Assembly: GCA_964618855.1 (NCBI GenBank)
Contig: CAZUCD010000049.1
Coordinates: 1-23,885 of the forward strand
Length of the DNA stretch: 23,885 bases
Direction: 5' to 3'
Source: CAZUCD01 sp964618855
Lineage (GTDB): Bacteria; Sumerlaeota; Sumerlaeia; SLMS01; JANRJK01
The notes under the pieces are model-generated. The model was not told the DNA's origin. It searched no databases and saw only the letters and a list, made by a program, of their open reading frames with translations. The position numbers and the translations under genes are program-made. Below, in pieces: positions 6,670-14,627 of this stretch; within the stretch, counting starts at the first letter, position 1; the number at the start of each line of letters is the position of its first letter.

Positions 6670-8286
6670 CTATGCCATGACGACAAGGCCGGTGAGGTCG
6701 TCGGCCTTGGCGGCGGCGACTTCCTCGGTCTCGATCTGGGCGAGTTGCAGGCCGCCGGAGTCGTCGACGTTGACGGCGTGCCAGCGGGTGTAGGCGTCGA
6801 TGACCCAGATGCCGCTCTCGCGCGTGCCGTTGCCGGACCAGCCGCAGCCGCCGAAGGGGAGGTGGGCCTCCGCGCCCGTGGTGGAGTTGTTGAGGCTGCT
6901 CATGCCGGCGTTGATCTCGTTCTTGAAGCGCAGTCGGTACACCGGGTTGTTGGTGAAAATGCCCGATGAGAGGCCGTAGGGCGTGCCGTTGGCCGCCCGC
7001 ATGGCCTCGTCGAAGTCCGCGACGCGGATGATGTTGATGGTCGGCCCGAAGTACTCCGTCTGCGCGATCGCGTCGGTGATGGCGACGTTGTCGTAGAGCG
7101 ACGGGGTGACGTAGAGCCCGTTCGCGGCGTCCCCCTTGAATCCCGCGGGCGCGTTTGCGGCGGTGATGCGCTCGCCGCGCAGCAGGCACTTTGCGGTGGG
7201 GGACTTGGCGGCGACGTCGTGGTGGGCGAGATAGTTGGTGAGGAAGCGCTCGGCGATCAGGGGGCCGTAGGTGATGTCCTCGTGGAGGCTCGGGTCGCCG
7301 ATGACAAGCGCCTTCGCCTTGGCGACGAACTTCTCGACGAACTTGTCGGCGATGGGCTTGTGGAGGATGAGGTTGCCGAGGGAGGTGCAGCGCTGCCCGC
7401 CGGTGCCGTAGGCGGACCAGATCGCGGCGGTGACGGCGGCGTCGACGTCGGCGTCGTCCATGACGACGAGGGGGTTCTTGCCGCCGAGTTCAAGGGACGG
7501 AATCTGGAGGTTGCGCCCAGCGGCCTCTCCAATCCTGCGCCCCACGGCGGTGCTGCCGGTGAAGCTGATCTTCTGCACGAGTCCCTTGTCCATCATGTCC
7601 ACCAGCGCCTGGCCTGTCGTGGCACCCGGCCCATAGACGACGTTGAGGACGCCGTCGGGGAGGCCGGCCTCACGGAAGACGTTGGCGAAGGAGAACCCCA
7701 CGGCGGGGGCATCCTCGCTCGGCTTCCAGACGACGGTGTTGCCGCAGATGAGGGCAGGGATGATCTTCCACGAGGGAACGGCGAAGGGAAAGTTGCCGGC
7801 GGTGATCATGCCGCAGACGCCGAGGGGCCTTCGGTAGGTCATGAGCTCCTTGCGGCGCATCTCCGACGGGACGGTCTGGCCATAGAGGCGGCGCCCCTCG
7901 CTCTGGAAGAACAGGGCGGTGTCGATGGCCTCCTGGACCTCGCCTCGGGACTCGCGCAGGGGCTTGCCGATCTCGCGCGTGATGAGTCGCGAGAGCATTT
8001 CCTTCTGCTCGATGAGTATGTGGGCGACGCGGCCGATGATCTGGCCGCGGACGGGGGCAGGGGTGGACTTCCACGAGTCAAGCGCGGCGCGCGCCGCGCG
8101 GCAGGCGGACTCGACCGTCGCCGCCGAACCCACCGGGAAGTCGCCCACGACGTCGGGCTGGAACGCCGGGTTCAGCGACTTGAACCGGGACTCGCCTTCC
8201 GGCGCGACCAGCTTGCCGCCGATCAGATGGTCCCCCACGAGTGTCTTTCCGTAGCGTGCGCCGCTGGGGTTGTCGATGAGCTTCAT
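6670..8286 (-). CDS. NAD(P)+-dependent aldehyde dehydrogenase
   Basis: This soluble enzyme oxidises an aldehyde to a carboxylate (ALDH superfamily). All key residues are present in its 538 aa: Asn165 in TAGNFPFAVP, cofactor-binding Lys188 in WKPSE, the FTGST loop at 242-246, general base Glu267 in LELGGK, and nucleophile Cys300 in GGQRCTS. The C-terminal GAEAHLPFGGCGWSGNG block resembles ALDH7-like enzymes, but the substrate cannot be told from sequence. About 30 residues after it (GLQLAQIET and beyond) form a tail. The start is the ATG at 8286, with AAGGA about 8 nt upstream; the frame stays open 41 codons further but that part looks non-coding. It appears monocistronic and is divergent from the beta-helix protein. 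Confidence 0.95.
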   Translation of the reverse strand: MKLIDNPSGARYGKTLVGDHLIGGKLVAPEGESRFKSLNPAFQPDVVGDFPVGSAATVESACRAARAALDSWKSTPAPVRGQIIGRVAHILIEQKEMLSRLITREIGKPLRESRGEVQEAIDTALFFQSEGRRLYGQTVPSEMRRKELMTYRRPLGVCGMITAGNFPFAVPSWKIIPALICGNTVVWKPSEDAPAVGFSFANVFREAGLPDGVLNVVYGPGATTGQALVDMMDKGLVQKISFTGSTAVGRRIGEAAGRNLQIPSLELGGKNPLVVMDDADVDAAVTAAIWSAYGTGGQRCTSLGNLILHKPIADKFVEKFVAKAKALVIGDPSLHEDITYGPLIAERFLTNYLAHHDVAAKSPTAKCLLRGERITAANAPAGFKGDAANGLYVTPSLYDNVAITDAIAQTEYFGPTINIIRVADFDEAMRAANGTPYGLSSGIFTNNPVYRLRFKNEINAGMSSLNNSTTGAEAHLPFGGCGWSGNGTRESGIWVIDAYTRWHAVNVDDSGGLQLAQIETEEVAAAKADDLTGLVVMA

Positions 8287-8466
8287 GGGAGGTTCCTTGC
8301 GCGTGTGGTGTGCTTGTCGGGGGAGGAGATGGCCCGTGGGCGCCGCGGGGGGCAACCACTGCCCGCGTGGGGCAAAATCGCAGGTTGACCATCGAGCAGT
8401 GCCCCGCAAGGGTGAAGTGTGAAGCCGGATTCCGGAGAGGACCCCACTTTGGAGAGGATCACCATC

Positions 8467-9957
8467 ATGTCGAAGCGACCGATTGGCTGGGGATTCAGGG
8501 CATGCGCGGCGGCAGCGTGCATCGTCGCGACGCAGGCCGGCGCGGACACATTCAACGTTACTTCCACGGCGGACGATGGGTCACCGGGGACACTGCGCTG
8601 GGCGATGCTCCAGGTGAACTCCACGGCCGGTTCCGACACGATCAACATCGGACCCGGGACGATCACCCTGCTGTCGGGGCTTCCCGGCTTCACGGAAACG
8701 GTGCTCGTGCAGGGTGCCGGCCAGGGGACGACTGTTGTCGAGGGGGGACCCGCCCCGCAGTCGAGCGGAGTGAACTGGCGCATCTTTGGAGTGCCCGCAG
8801 GGGCCAACGTGACGATACGAGACCTGACGGCGAGGAATGGCGTGTGCGAAGTCGTGGGTCCCGGCACCGCCTTCAGCGGGGGAATCCACAATGGCGGGAC
8901 GCTGACGCTGGAGAACGTGACGGTGTCCGGCAACCGTGTGCTCAATGTCGGCACCCAGGCGACGGGAAACACGTCCCAAGGGGGTGGGATTGCCAACTCG
9001 GGCGTCCTGACGATCATTAACTGCACCGTCGCCAACAACGTCGCGTTTGGTGGCACGGGCAACCCGACGGGCGGCCTCGCGCGGGGCGGGGGGATCTACT
9101 CGGGGCCCACCTCCACGCTGACGATCCTGAACTCGACGATTTCCGGCAACGAGGTGCAGGGGGGCGGCGCATCGGGGGGCCCAGGGCAGGGAGGCAATGG
9201 GACGGGGGGTGGAGTCCACGCGGAGCCGGGTGCCGTGGTCGAAATCCGGAACAGCACCATCTCCGGCAACCGGGCGACCGAGGGGCTGGCTCCTGTCGGC
9301 ACGCATGGCGTGGGCATGGGTGGCGGCGTCTACGCGGGGAGCGGCTCCGACCATGCCATCTCGATCCTGATGTCCACGATCAGCGGCAACACGGCGGGCT
9401 CCACGGGCGGCACCGGAGGTGGCATATACGGGGGACCGGGACTGACGGTGGATTCCTGCACGGTGACGGAGAACGTCTGCCCCCTCGCGAACTCGGGAGG
9501 CGGCATTGCCACGACGATCGTCGCGGTGCCTGGAGGCCCGTTGGTGCGCAACACGATACTCTCCGGCAACATCGCGGGGACATCGTCCGAGGACATCGCC
9601 GGGCGCGTGAACGGACTCGGCTTCGTCCTGGCGAGCTTCTTTGCATTCGGTGGTGAGCTGGACACGACCTCCCCGGGGAACACGCCGACCGGGAACATTC
9701 TCGGCACGAACGCCACGTTGGGATCCCTCGCGGAGAATGGCGGACCCACAAGGACTCACGCCCTGCTCCCCGGCAGCTTGGGAGTCAATTCAGGGACCGA
9801 CTCCTTCATCGCCCTCGGGACGGCGACGACCGACCAACGCGGCTTCCCACGAGTTTCGATCGGGCAGGTGCAGCGTGGAGGGGCGCAGGCCGACATCGGC
9901 GCCTATGAACTCCAGGGTCCCGGGTCTTCCGTGGTTGGGTTCGACGCCTACGACTGA
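8467..9957 (+). CDS. Secreted right-handed parallel beta-helix protein, choice-of-anchor Q type
   Basis: This is a predicted exported surface or periplasmic protein of 496 aa. An N-terminal signal peptide (MSKRPIGWGFRACAAAACIV, probable cleavage after TQAGA) is followed by the DTFNVTSTADDGSPGTLRWA opening common to polymorphic-outer-membrane-protein-like beta-helices. At least seven rungs repeat a motif like N-S-T-I-S-G-N, each preceded by a Gly-rich GGGI/GGGV turn. The end, ADIGAYELQ, matches the C-terminal pattern of choice-of-anchor Q proteins. No autotransporter barrel, sorting tail or membrane helix follows. The start is the ATG at 8467, with GGAGAGG upstream; an in-frame GTG at 8419 would bury the signal peptide. 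Function is unknown; adhesion or polysaccharide interaction is typical of the fold but unproven here. Confidence 0.85.
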   Translation: MSKRPIGWGFRACAAAACIVATQAGADTFNVTSTADDGSPGTLRWAMLQVNSTAGSDTINIGPGTITLLSGLPGFTETVLVQGAGQGTTVVEGGPAPQSSGVNWRIFGVPAGANVTIRDLTARNGVCEVVGPGTAFSGGIHNGGTLTLENVTVSGNRVLNVGTQATGNTSQGGGIANSGVLTIINCTVANNVAFGGTGNPTGGLARGGGIYSGPTSTLTILNSTISGNEVQGGGASGGPGQGGNGTGGGVHAEPGAVVEIRNSTISGNRATEGLAPVGTHGVGMGGGVYAGSGSDHAISILMSTISGNTAGSTGGTGGGIYGGPGLTVDSCTVTENVCPLANSGGGIATTIVAVPGGPLVRNTILSGNIAGTSSEDIAGRVNGLGFVLASFFAFGGELDTTSPGNTPTGNILGTNATLGSLAENGGPTRTHALLPGSLGVNSGTDSFIALGTATTDQRGFPRVSIGQVQRGGAQADIGAYELQGPGSSVVGFDAYD

Positions 9958-10051
9958 GGCGCCGTTCCAACTTGTCCCGTGCGGCGGTGGCCGGTCACGG
10001 TGAGGCGCGTCTTGCCCACCCGACCCCGCCGAGGCGAACCGACCCCGCGCC

Positions 10052-11422
10052 ATGGCCGTCGCAGACTTCCGAAGCGTGATCCCCGTGCCCGTGGAGGACC
10101 TCTTCGCGTGGCACGAGCGCCCCGGCGCATTCGAGCGCCTGTCCCCCCCGTGGGTCGGGGTCCGCGTCGTGCGCGAGAGCGGATCCCTGCGTGACGGGAC
10201 CGTGGTGTTCGACATCGACAAGGGGCCATTCGAGACACGCTGGGAGGCGAGCCTCGGGGACTACGTCGAGAACGAGCAGTTCGTGGACGAGCAGGTGCAC
10301 GGACCGTTCGACGCCTGGAAGCACACGCACAGGTTCCGCCGGATCACGGACTCGACGAGTGAGGTCCACGACTCGATCGCGTACGACCTGCCGGCCGCGC
10401 CATTGGGTGGGATTGCGGGGGGATGGTATGTGCGGCGCCAGCTTGAGAGGCTCTTCCGATTCCGGCACAGAAGAACGCGGGAGGACTGCGTGCGTCACTT
10501 TGCGCGCAGGCAGCAGCCGCGGCTGAAGGTGCTGGTGGGGGGCGCCGGCGGACTTGTGGGCTCGGCGCTTGTCGCCTTCCTCAGGGGGGGAGGTCACACG
10601 GTCGAGAGGCTCGTGAGATCGCGCGACGAGGCGGACACGGGGGCCGGGATTTTCTGGAACCCGATGGAGGGCCGGGTCGACGCGACACGGCTGGAGGGGT
10701 TCGACGCGGTCGTGAACCTCTCGGGCGAGTCGATCGCGGAGCGCTGGACGGCCACCACGCGGGAACGCATCCGGCTCAGCCGGGTGAATGGGACGACCGC
10801 GCTCTCGTCGGCGCTGGCGCGGCTGAAGCAGCCGCCGCGCGTGTTCATCTCCGCCAGCGGCATCGGCTACTACGGCAACCGGCAGGACACGCCCCTGTGG
10901 GAGACGAGCGAAGCTGGGGAGGGCTTCCTGCCCGACTTGGCGCGGGATTGGGAGGGGGCGACGGCGACCGCGCGCGCGGCGGGAGTTCGTGTCGTGAACC
11001 TCCGGATCGGGATCGTGCTGTCGGCGAAGGGTGGAGCGCTGGCAAAGATGCTGCCCGCATTCCTTTCGGGCGTCGGGGGTCCCGCCGGCGATGGCCGCCA
11101 GTTCATGAGCTGGATCACGCTCAACGACCTGGTGGGTGCGATCCACCACGCCCTGTTCGACGCGCGGTTGATGGGGCCGGTGAATGCGGTCGGGCCGAGG
11201 CCGGTGAGCAACCGCGAGTTCGCCGCGACGCTCGGGCGCGTGCTGCATCGCCCGGCGTTCATTCCACTTCCCGCGGCCGCCGTTCGCACCATCTTCGGCG
11301 AGATGGGTCAGCGGCTCCTGCTGGAAGGTGCGCGCGTGCTGCCGAAACGCCTCAGCGAGTCATCCTTCGAGTTCTGCAGCAACGACCTGGAGGATGCGCT
11401 TCGGGCGGAGCTGGGGCTGTAG
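10052..11422 (+). CDS. SRPBCC domain fused to a TIGR01777-family NAD-dependent epimerase
   Basis: This is a two-domain protein of 456 aa. Residues 1 to about 150 form an SRPBCC (START-like ligand-binding) domain of the cyclase/dehydrase kind. From residue 158 there is an extended short-chain dehydrogenase domain. It has a Rossmann loop VGGAGGLVG, FWNPMEGRVD, VNLSGESIAERWT, the SASGIGYYG motif (267-275) and FMSWITLNDLVGAI. These are diagnostic of TIGR01777 (E. coli YfcH-like), often annotated as an SulA-like cell division inhibitor without good support. The fusion with SRPBCC is known in several phyla. The active-site Tyr-x-x-x-Lys motif of classical SDRs is not intact, so catalysis is uncertain. 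The start is the ATG at 10052; only a distant GAGG lies upstream. It is 94 nt after the beta-helix gene and converges with the next gene. Confidence 0.92.
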   Translation: MAVADFRSVIPVPVEDLFAWHERPGAFERLSPPWVGVRVVRESGSLRDGTVVFDIDKGPFETRWEASLGDYVENEQFVDEQVHGPFDAWKHTHRFRRITDSTSEVHDSIAYDLPAAPLGGIAGGWYVRRQLERLFRFRHRRTREDCVRHFARRQQPRLKVLVGGAGGLVGSALVAFLRGGGHTVERLVRSRDEADTGAGIFWNPMEGRVDATRLEGFDAVVNLSGESIAERWTATTRERIRLSRVNGTTALSSALARLKQPPRVFISASGIGYYGNRQDTPLWETSEAGEGFLPDLARDWEGATATARAAGVRVVNLRIGIVLSAKGGALAKMLPAFLSGVGGPAGDGRQFMSWITLNDLVGAIHHALFDARLMGPVNAVGPRPVSNREFAATLGRVLHRPAFIPLPAAAVRTIFGEMGQRLLLEGARVLPKRLSESSFEFCSNDLEDALRAELGL

Positions 11423-11424
11423 CG

Positions 11425-11443
11425 CGAGTTCTACGAGAACTCG
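11425..11443. terminator. Compact convergent hairpin, 8-bp stem
   Basis: CGAGTTCT (11425-11432) and AGAACTCG (11436-11443) are exact reverse complements around a 3-nt loop. The loop region includes the stop codon of the minus-strand winged-helix gene, and the left arm starts 2 nt after the TAG of the plus-strand epimerase gene. It probably ends both transcripts. No T-tract is present. Confidence 0.55.
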
Positions 11444-12561
11444 ATGGCGCGGGTCTTTGCCGCGGCGTCCGTGACCGCGAGGAGGGCCTCGCCTTCGGTT
11501 TCCAACTCGACTCGGACGCGGCGGGGGATTTTACCAAAAGGCTGGATGCCCAGCGTAGCCGTCTTGCCCTTGCGGTCGATCCGCCAGGTGCCCGCGACGC
11601 GCCCGTCCACGAGAAACGTCGCGAGGACGCGGAGGTTTTTCGTGACGAGTCCGGCACGGTGCTCGTCGTCCACGATGCGCGACCGATCGGCGTGGGCGAG
11701 CAGCAGGTTGTCGTAGTCGGGGATGAACCGAACCGGGACGGGGGTTTCGCCACGGGGCCGTGGGGCGTCCGGAAGGTCGAAAAGCTCCCGCCCGGCGTCG
11801 TTCCGAAACGTCTCGAGTCGGGGCCGCAGCTCCTCCAGCACCGGCCCCATGTTGCGCAGGCCGGACCATGCGGCCACGTCGGCGACCGTGGCGGGTCCAA
11901 AAGCGGCCAGGTAGCGCAGGACGAGTTCCGCGGTCTTCGGCTCGGGATCGATGGGTCCGCCAAGCCAGTTCTCGGCCGGGGCGAAGTCGGCGGCGCCGGG
12001 GTAGCCCCATGCCGCATCCACCGTCGGGACCTGCACGAGCGGCAGGTGCATGCGGACGGCATAGGCGAGCATGCGCGGGTCCTCGCCGGGGTGGAGTGTC
12101 GCGAGGTGCCTGCGCAGGTCGTCGAAGGGGGCGGGGCTGGCCAAGAGGAACTCGCGCGCATGGGCGACGATGGCGGGGACGCCTGCTGCGCCGGCGGTCT
12201 TGGAGAGGGCCCACTTCGCGCCGCCATCGAGGACGGGCTGGATTGCGGCCCGCAGCGAGAGGAAGTCGCGCGACTCCATGAGGTGGATCGTCGCGCGCAT
12301 CGCGACGGTGCGGACGATGGTCCGGTCCAGGAACGCGGCGGTGAGGTCCGCGGCTCGGAACGACTGGATCCGGGACCAGAGCCCGACGTAGGGCGCTCGC
12401 GCCTCCTGCGCCTGCATCCCGGCGAGGCGTGCGACTGCCGCTGCGGGGGTGAGCTTCTCGCGCGCGAGGAGCATCTGGCGCGCCAGGGTCGCGCGGTTCA
12501 GTTCGTCGCGGGTGAGGACGCGCTCCCCCGCCGAACGGGGGTTGCTAGGCCTCGACCGCAT
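11431..12561 (-). CDS. Winged helix DNA-binding domain-containing protein (HTH_42 / DUF1006 type)
   Basis: The 376-aa product matches the HTH_42 family (PF06224), whose members include DNA glycosylase-like proteins of the YcaQ/AlkX group and many uncharacterised homologues. Recognisable stretches are LTRDELNRATLARQMLL near the start, LAGMQAQEARAPYVGLWSRI, MRATIHLMESRDFLSLR, a winged-helix region around FGPATVADVAAWSGL, and RFIPDYDNLLLAHADRSRI. The QAQ/PYVGLW and PDYDNLLLAH motifs are typical of the family. YcaQ itself unhooks DNA crosslinks, but this protein is only a distant relative, so repair activity is a guess. The ATG at 12561 lies inside the end of the upstream MOSC gene (17-nt overlap), so the pair is likely one transcript. 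The ribosome site is weak. Confidence 0.85.
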   Translation of the reverse strand: MRSRPSNPRSAGERVLTRDELNRATLARQMLLAREKLTPAAAVARLAGMQAQEARAPYVGLWSRIQSFRAADLTAAFLDRTIVRTVAMRATIHLMESRDFLSLRAAIQPVLDGGAKWALSKTAGAAGVPAIVAHAREFLLASPAPFDDLRRHLATLHPGEDPRMLAYAVRMHLPLVQVPTVDAAWGYPGAADFAPAENWLGGPIDPEPKTAELVLRYLAAFGPATVADVAAWSGLRNMGPVLEELRPRLETFRNDAGRELFDLPDAPRPRGETPVPVRFIPDYDNLLLAHADRSRIVDDEHRAGLVTKNLRVLATFLVDGRVAGTWRIDRKGKTATLGIQPFGKIPRRVRVELETEGEALLAVTDAAAKTRAIEFS

Positions 12562-13006
12562 CGCCAATGCGGACCGTCCCGCCCTCGATGACGTCACAGC
12601 GGAGCCCGCCTCGCATTTCGAGGGCCTTGCGCACGCCGGGTTGGGTCATCTTCTCGAGGTAGCCGCAGGGATGGCAGAGGCGGATGCCGCGAAGTCGGAC
12701 GGCGCCCACGTGGAACTCACGCCCGACCAGGTCATTGAGCGCGACACCGCTGGTCACGATGTTTCGCCGGGACTCGTTGAGGGGTAGTCGGATGCCATGC
12801 TCGCGCTCGATGTGCTCATGGGCCTCGGATTCGATGAGGGTGACCTGGCGCCCGCCCTCGTCGGGCCGGTCCTTCGGGGGTGTAGCGTCGTAGTTGCGGT
12901 CGCCGACGATGCCGCGGCCGGCGACGACCTCGGCGCTCTGAACGGCACTGAGGGCGGCTCCCTTTTGGGGGGTGACGTAGATTCCGAGAACCTTGCCTGA
13001 TGCCAT
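12545..13006 (-). CDS. MOSC domain protein
   Basis: This is a stand-alone MOSC domain of 153 aa, related to the C-terminal domain of molybdenum cofactor sulfurase and to YiiM/YuaD-type proteins that detoxify or handle molybdenum-cofactor substrates. Visible hallmarks are GRGIVGDRNY, RQVTLIESEAHEHIE, SRRNIVTSGVALNDLVG and LCHPCGYLEKMTQPGV, with Cys111 and Cys114 at the position of the conserved family cysteine. The start is the ATG at 13006 with GAGG 8 nt upstream; an upstream in-frame start at 13066 adds 20 unlikely residues. It overlaps the winged-helix gene downstream. No molybdenum-cofactor synthesis gene is nearby, so the substrate is unknown. Confidence 0.93.
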   Translation of the reverse strand: MASGKVLGIYVTPQKGAALSAVQSAEVVAGRGIVGDRNYDATPPKDRPDEGGRQVTLIESEAHEHIEREHGIRLPLNESRRNIVTSGVALNDLVGREFHVGAVRLRGIRLCHPCGYLEKMTQPGVRKALEMRGGLRCDVIEGGTVRIGDAVEA

Positions 13007-13082
13007 GGGGGCCGCCTCGATTTGGAGTGACAGAAGGATGCTGGCGTGGGCCGGGGCGCGGGTCAATTTGTCAGCGGGCCCG

Positions 13083-13107
13083 GGGGCGGGGGGGCAGCGT
13101 CCGCCCC
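13083..13107. terminator. G/C hairpin in the spacer upstream of the MOSC gene
   Basis: GGGGCGG (13083-13089) pairs with CCGCCCC (13101-13107) across an 11-nt loop. The 209-nt spacer 13007-13215 separates the ABC permease stop from the MOSC start on the same strand, so this could end the upstream transcript. There is no T-tract. The G-rich run 13082-13094 makes the structure ambiguous. Confidence 0.35.
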
Positions 13108-13148
13108 ATGCCTGGTGACCTTTGCACTTCCAACTGACACCCTGATCG

Positions 13149-13166
13149 CCACAAAGACCGCAAAGA
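13149..13166. repeat. Two 9-bp near-identical direct repeats
   Basis: CCACAAAGA (13149-13157) is followed directly by CCGCAAAGA (13158-13166), one mismatch apart, within the spacer between the ABC permease and MOSC genes. With two units only, this is weak. I list it because two other spacers in this window also hold short-period degenerate repeats. Confidence 0.35.
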
Positions 13167-13215
13167 TGGCAGGGAAGTCAGCCCATCGGGCCGTCGGGCG
13201 CTTCTCTGAAGTTCG

Positions 13216-14463
13216 CTAGGCTTCACGCGACCGGAGCATCTCCCACACCTGCTTCGCCGTGGGTGCCTTGCCCTGGTTGAGGATGGAGATGCGGAAGAGC
13301 TTCACGGCGCCGAGGTAGATGATTGGGATTGAGACGAGCAGGATGACGATGCTCGCCGCGATCTGCCAGGCGGGCAGGGTCGCGAGCCCCATGGTCGCGG
13401 GCATCGAAATCGGCGATGTGAGCGGGATGAGCGACAGGGCAAGCGCGATGCCGCCGTCCGGGTCGCGCAGCACGGCGGGCATCATGGCCATCGTGAGGAG
13501 CACGGGCATGAAGATCGGCAGGGAGAGCTGCTGCGCGTCGCGCAGGTTGGTTGCCATCGCGCCGATGGCCGCGAACATCAGCGCGTAGACCGCGTACCCG
13601 AGCATGAAGTAGACGAGCGTGAAGGCGAAGGCGGACTTCGGCGCCGTCGTGAGGATGAAGAACCACGCGGGCTTGAACTGTGCGGCGCCGATGAGGAGGG
13701 CGACCCAGATGGCAAGCTGTGTGAGGGAGGTGAGGCCGATGCCGATCACCTTGCCGAGGAGCAGTTGCCTGGCGGAGGCGCTGCTCAGCATGACCTCCAT
13801 CACGCGCGAGCTCTTGTCCTCGATGAAGCCGTTCATGATCATCGACCCGTAGATCGAGATCATCATGTAGAGCATGAGGAAGCTGCCGTAGCCGATGATG
13901 GTGCGCTGGAGCTCTCCCTCCTTCTTTCCGGTGACGTCGATGAGGTCTAGTTCGACGTCGCGGAGGATGGTGCGAATCTCGGGGCGCTTCATCTTGCGCG
14001 CCTGGAGGCGGCGCTCGATGAGGACCTCCTGGAGGGCCAGGGTGAGCCAGCCCTGTGTCTGGTGGTCGGTGATGGTTTTTGCGTGGTACTCGATCTTGGC
14101 GCCATCGTAGGCGCCCTTGGGGACGATAATGAGGGCGGCGAGGTCGCCCTTCTTGTCGCGAATCTGCGCGAGGGTCTTCTCGATCGACTCGGGGGTGTCG
14201 TCGATGCGCTGGAAGATGTAGGGGCTGCGCCCCTTGATGAGCTCGACGGGATTGTTGCGCTTGATCGCGAGCGCGAGGGGGATGTCGAGCCCCGTGCGGT
14301 CCACGATGGCAAAGGTCTTCTTCTCGTCGCGGCCGGCCAGCCATGCCTGCAGCACGATGATGCCGATGAACAGCGCCGGCGTGAGGAGCGTCATCACGAT
14401 GAAGGTCTTCTTCTTCACCACGACGAGGTATTCGCGCAGGATGACGGTGAGTGCCTTGTTCAC
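13216..14463 (-). CDS. ABC-2 type transporter permease (NatB-like)
   Basis: This is the inner-membrane subunit of an ABC exporter, 415 aa, matching the NatB / ABC2_membrane_3 layout. One N-terminal helix (FIVMTLLTPALFIGIIVLQA, 21-40) is followed by a large extracytoplasmic domain (about 43-185), then about five helices from residue 188. The family motif EDKSSRVMEVMLSSAS (215-230), just after the second helix, is clear. The start is the GTG at 14463, with AAGGAA about 11 nt upstream; the preceding in-frame Arg/Pro-rich stretch is non-coding in character. Its cognate ATPase is most likely the NatA-type gene at 16191, although a glycosyltransferase gene and a 164-nt spacer lie between. NatAB-like systems export Na+ or other small solutes; the substrate here is unknown. 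Confidence 0.92.
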   Translation of the reverse strand: MNKALTVILREYLVVVKKKTFIVMTLLTPALFIGIIVLQAWLAGRDEKKTFAIVDRTGLDIPLALAIKRNNPVELIKGRSPYIFQRIDDTPESIEKTLAQIRDKKGDLAALIIVPKGAYDGAKIEYHAKTITDHQTQGWLTLALQEVLIERRLQARKMKRPEIRTILRDVELDLIDVTGKKEGELQRTIIGYGSFLMLYMMISIYGSMIMNGFIEDKSSRVMEVMLSSASARQLLLGKVIGIGLTSLTQLAIWVALLIGAAQFKPAWFFILTTAPKSAFAFTLVYFMLGYAVYALMFAAIGAMATNLRDAQQLSLPIFMPVLLTMAMMPAVLRDPDGGIALALSLIPLTSPISMPATMGLATLPAWQIAASIVILLVSIPIIYLGAVKLFRISILNQGKAPTAKQVWEMLRSREA

Positions 14464-14627
14464 GATGTGTGCGGATTTCCTTGTTGGGATCCGACGACTC
14501 CTGGAATCAGCCGGCGGGTGACTTTGGAGCGGTTGCCCAGCGCGAAGTCGCAATCGATTCGGCAGACTGGGCCTGGGGATTCGCGCATTCGTTGGCGCGG
14601 GGGGCGACGGGACTTCCGGCAATCCAT

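Noticed and set aside
7219..8388. A 389-codon plus-strand open frame opposite the aldehyde dehydrogenase
   Set aside because: Antisense shadow of a complete enzyme with all catalytic residues; composition typical of reverse-complement GC-rich coding DNA.
10052..11422. Calling the epimerase fusion a cell division inhibitor (SulA)
   Set aside because: That name is inherited annotation for YfcH-like proteins; the sequence shows an SDR-type domain and gives no support for a division role.
10897..12591. A 564-codon plus-strand open frame across the epimerase end and the winged-helix gene
   Set aside because: Both overlapped genes have strong family motifs in other frames; the product is Gly/Arg/Glu-rich low complexity with no family resemblance.
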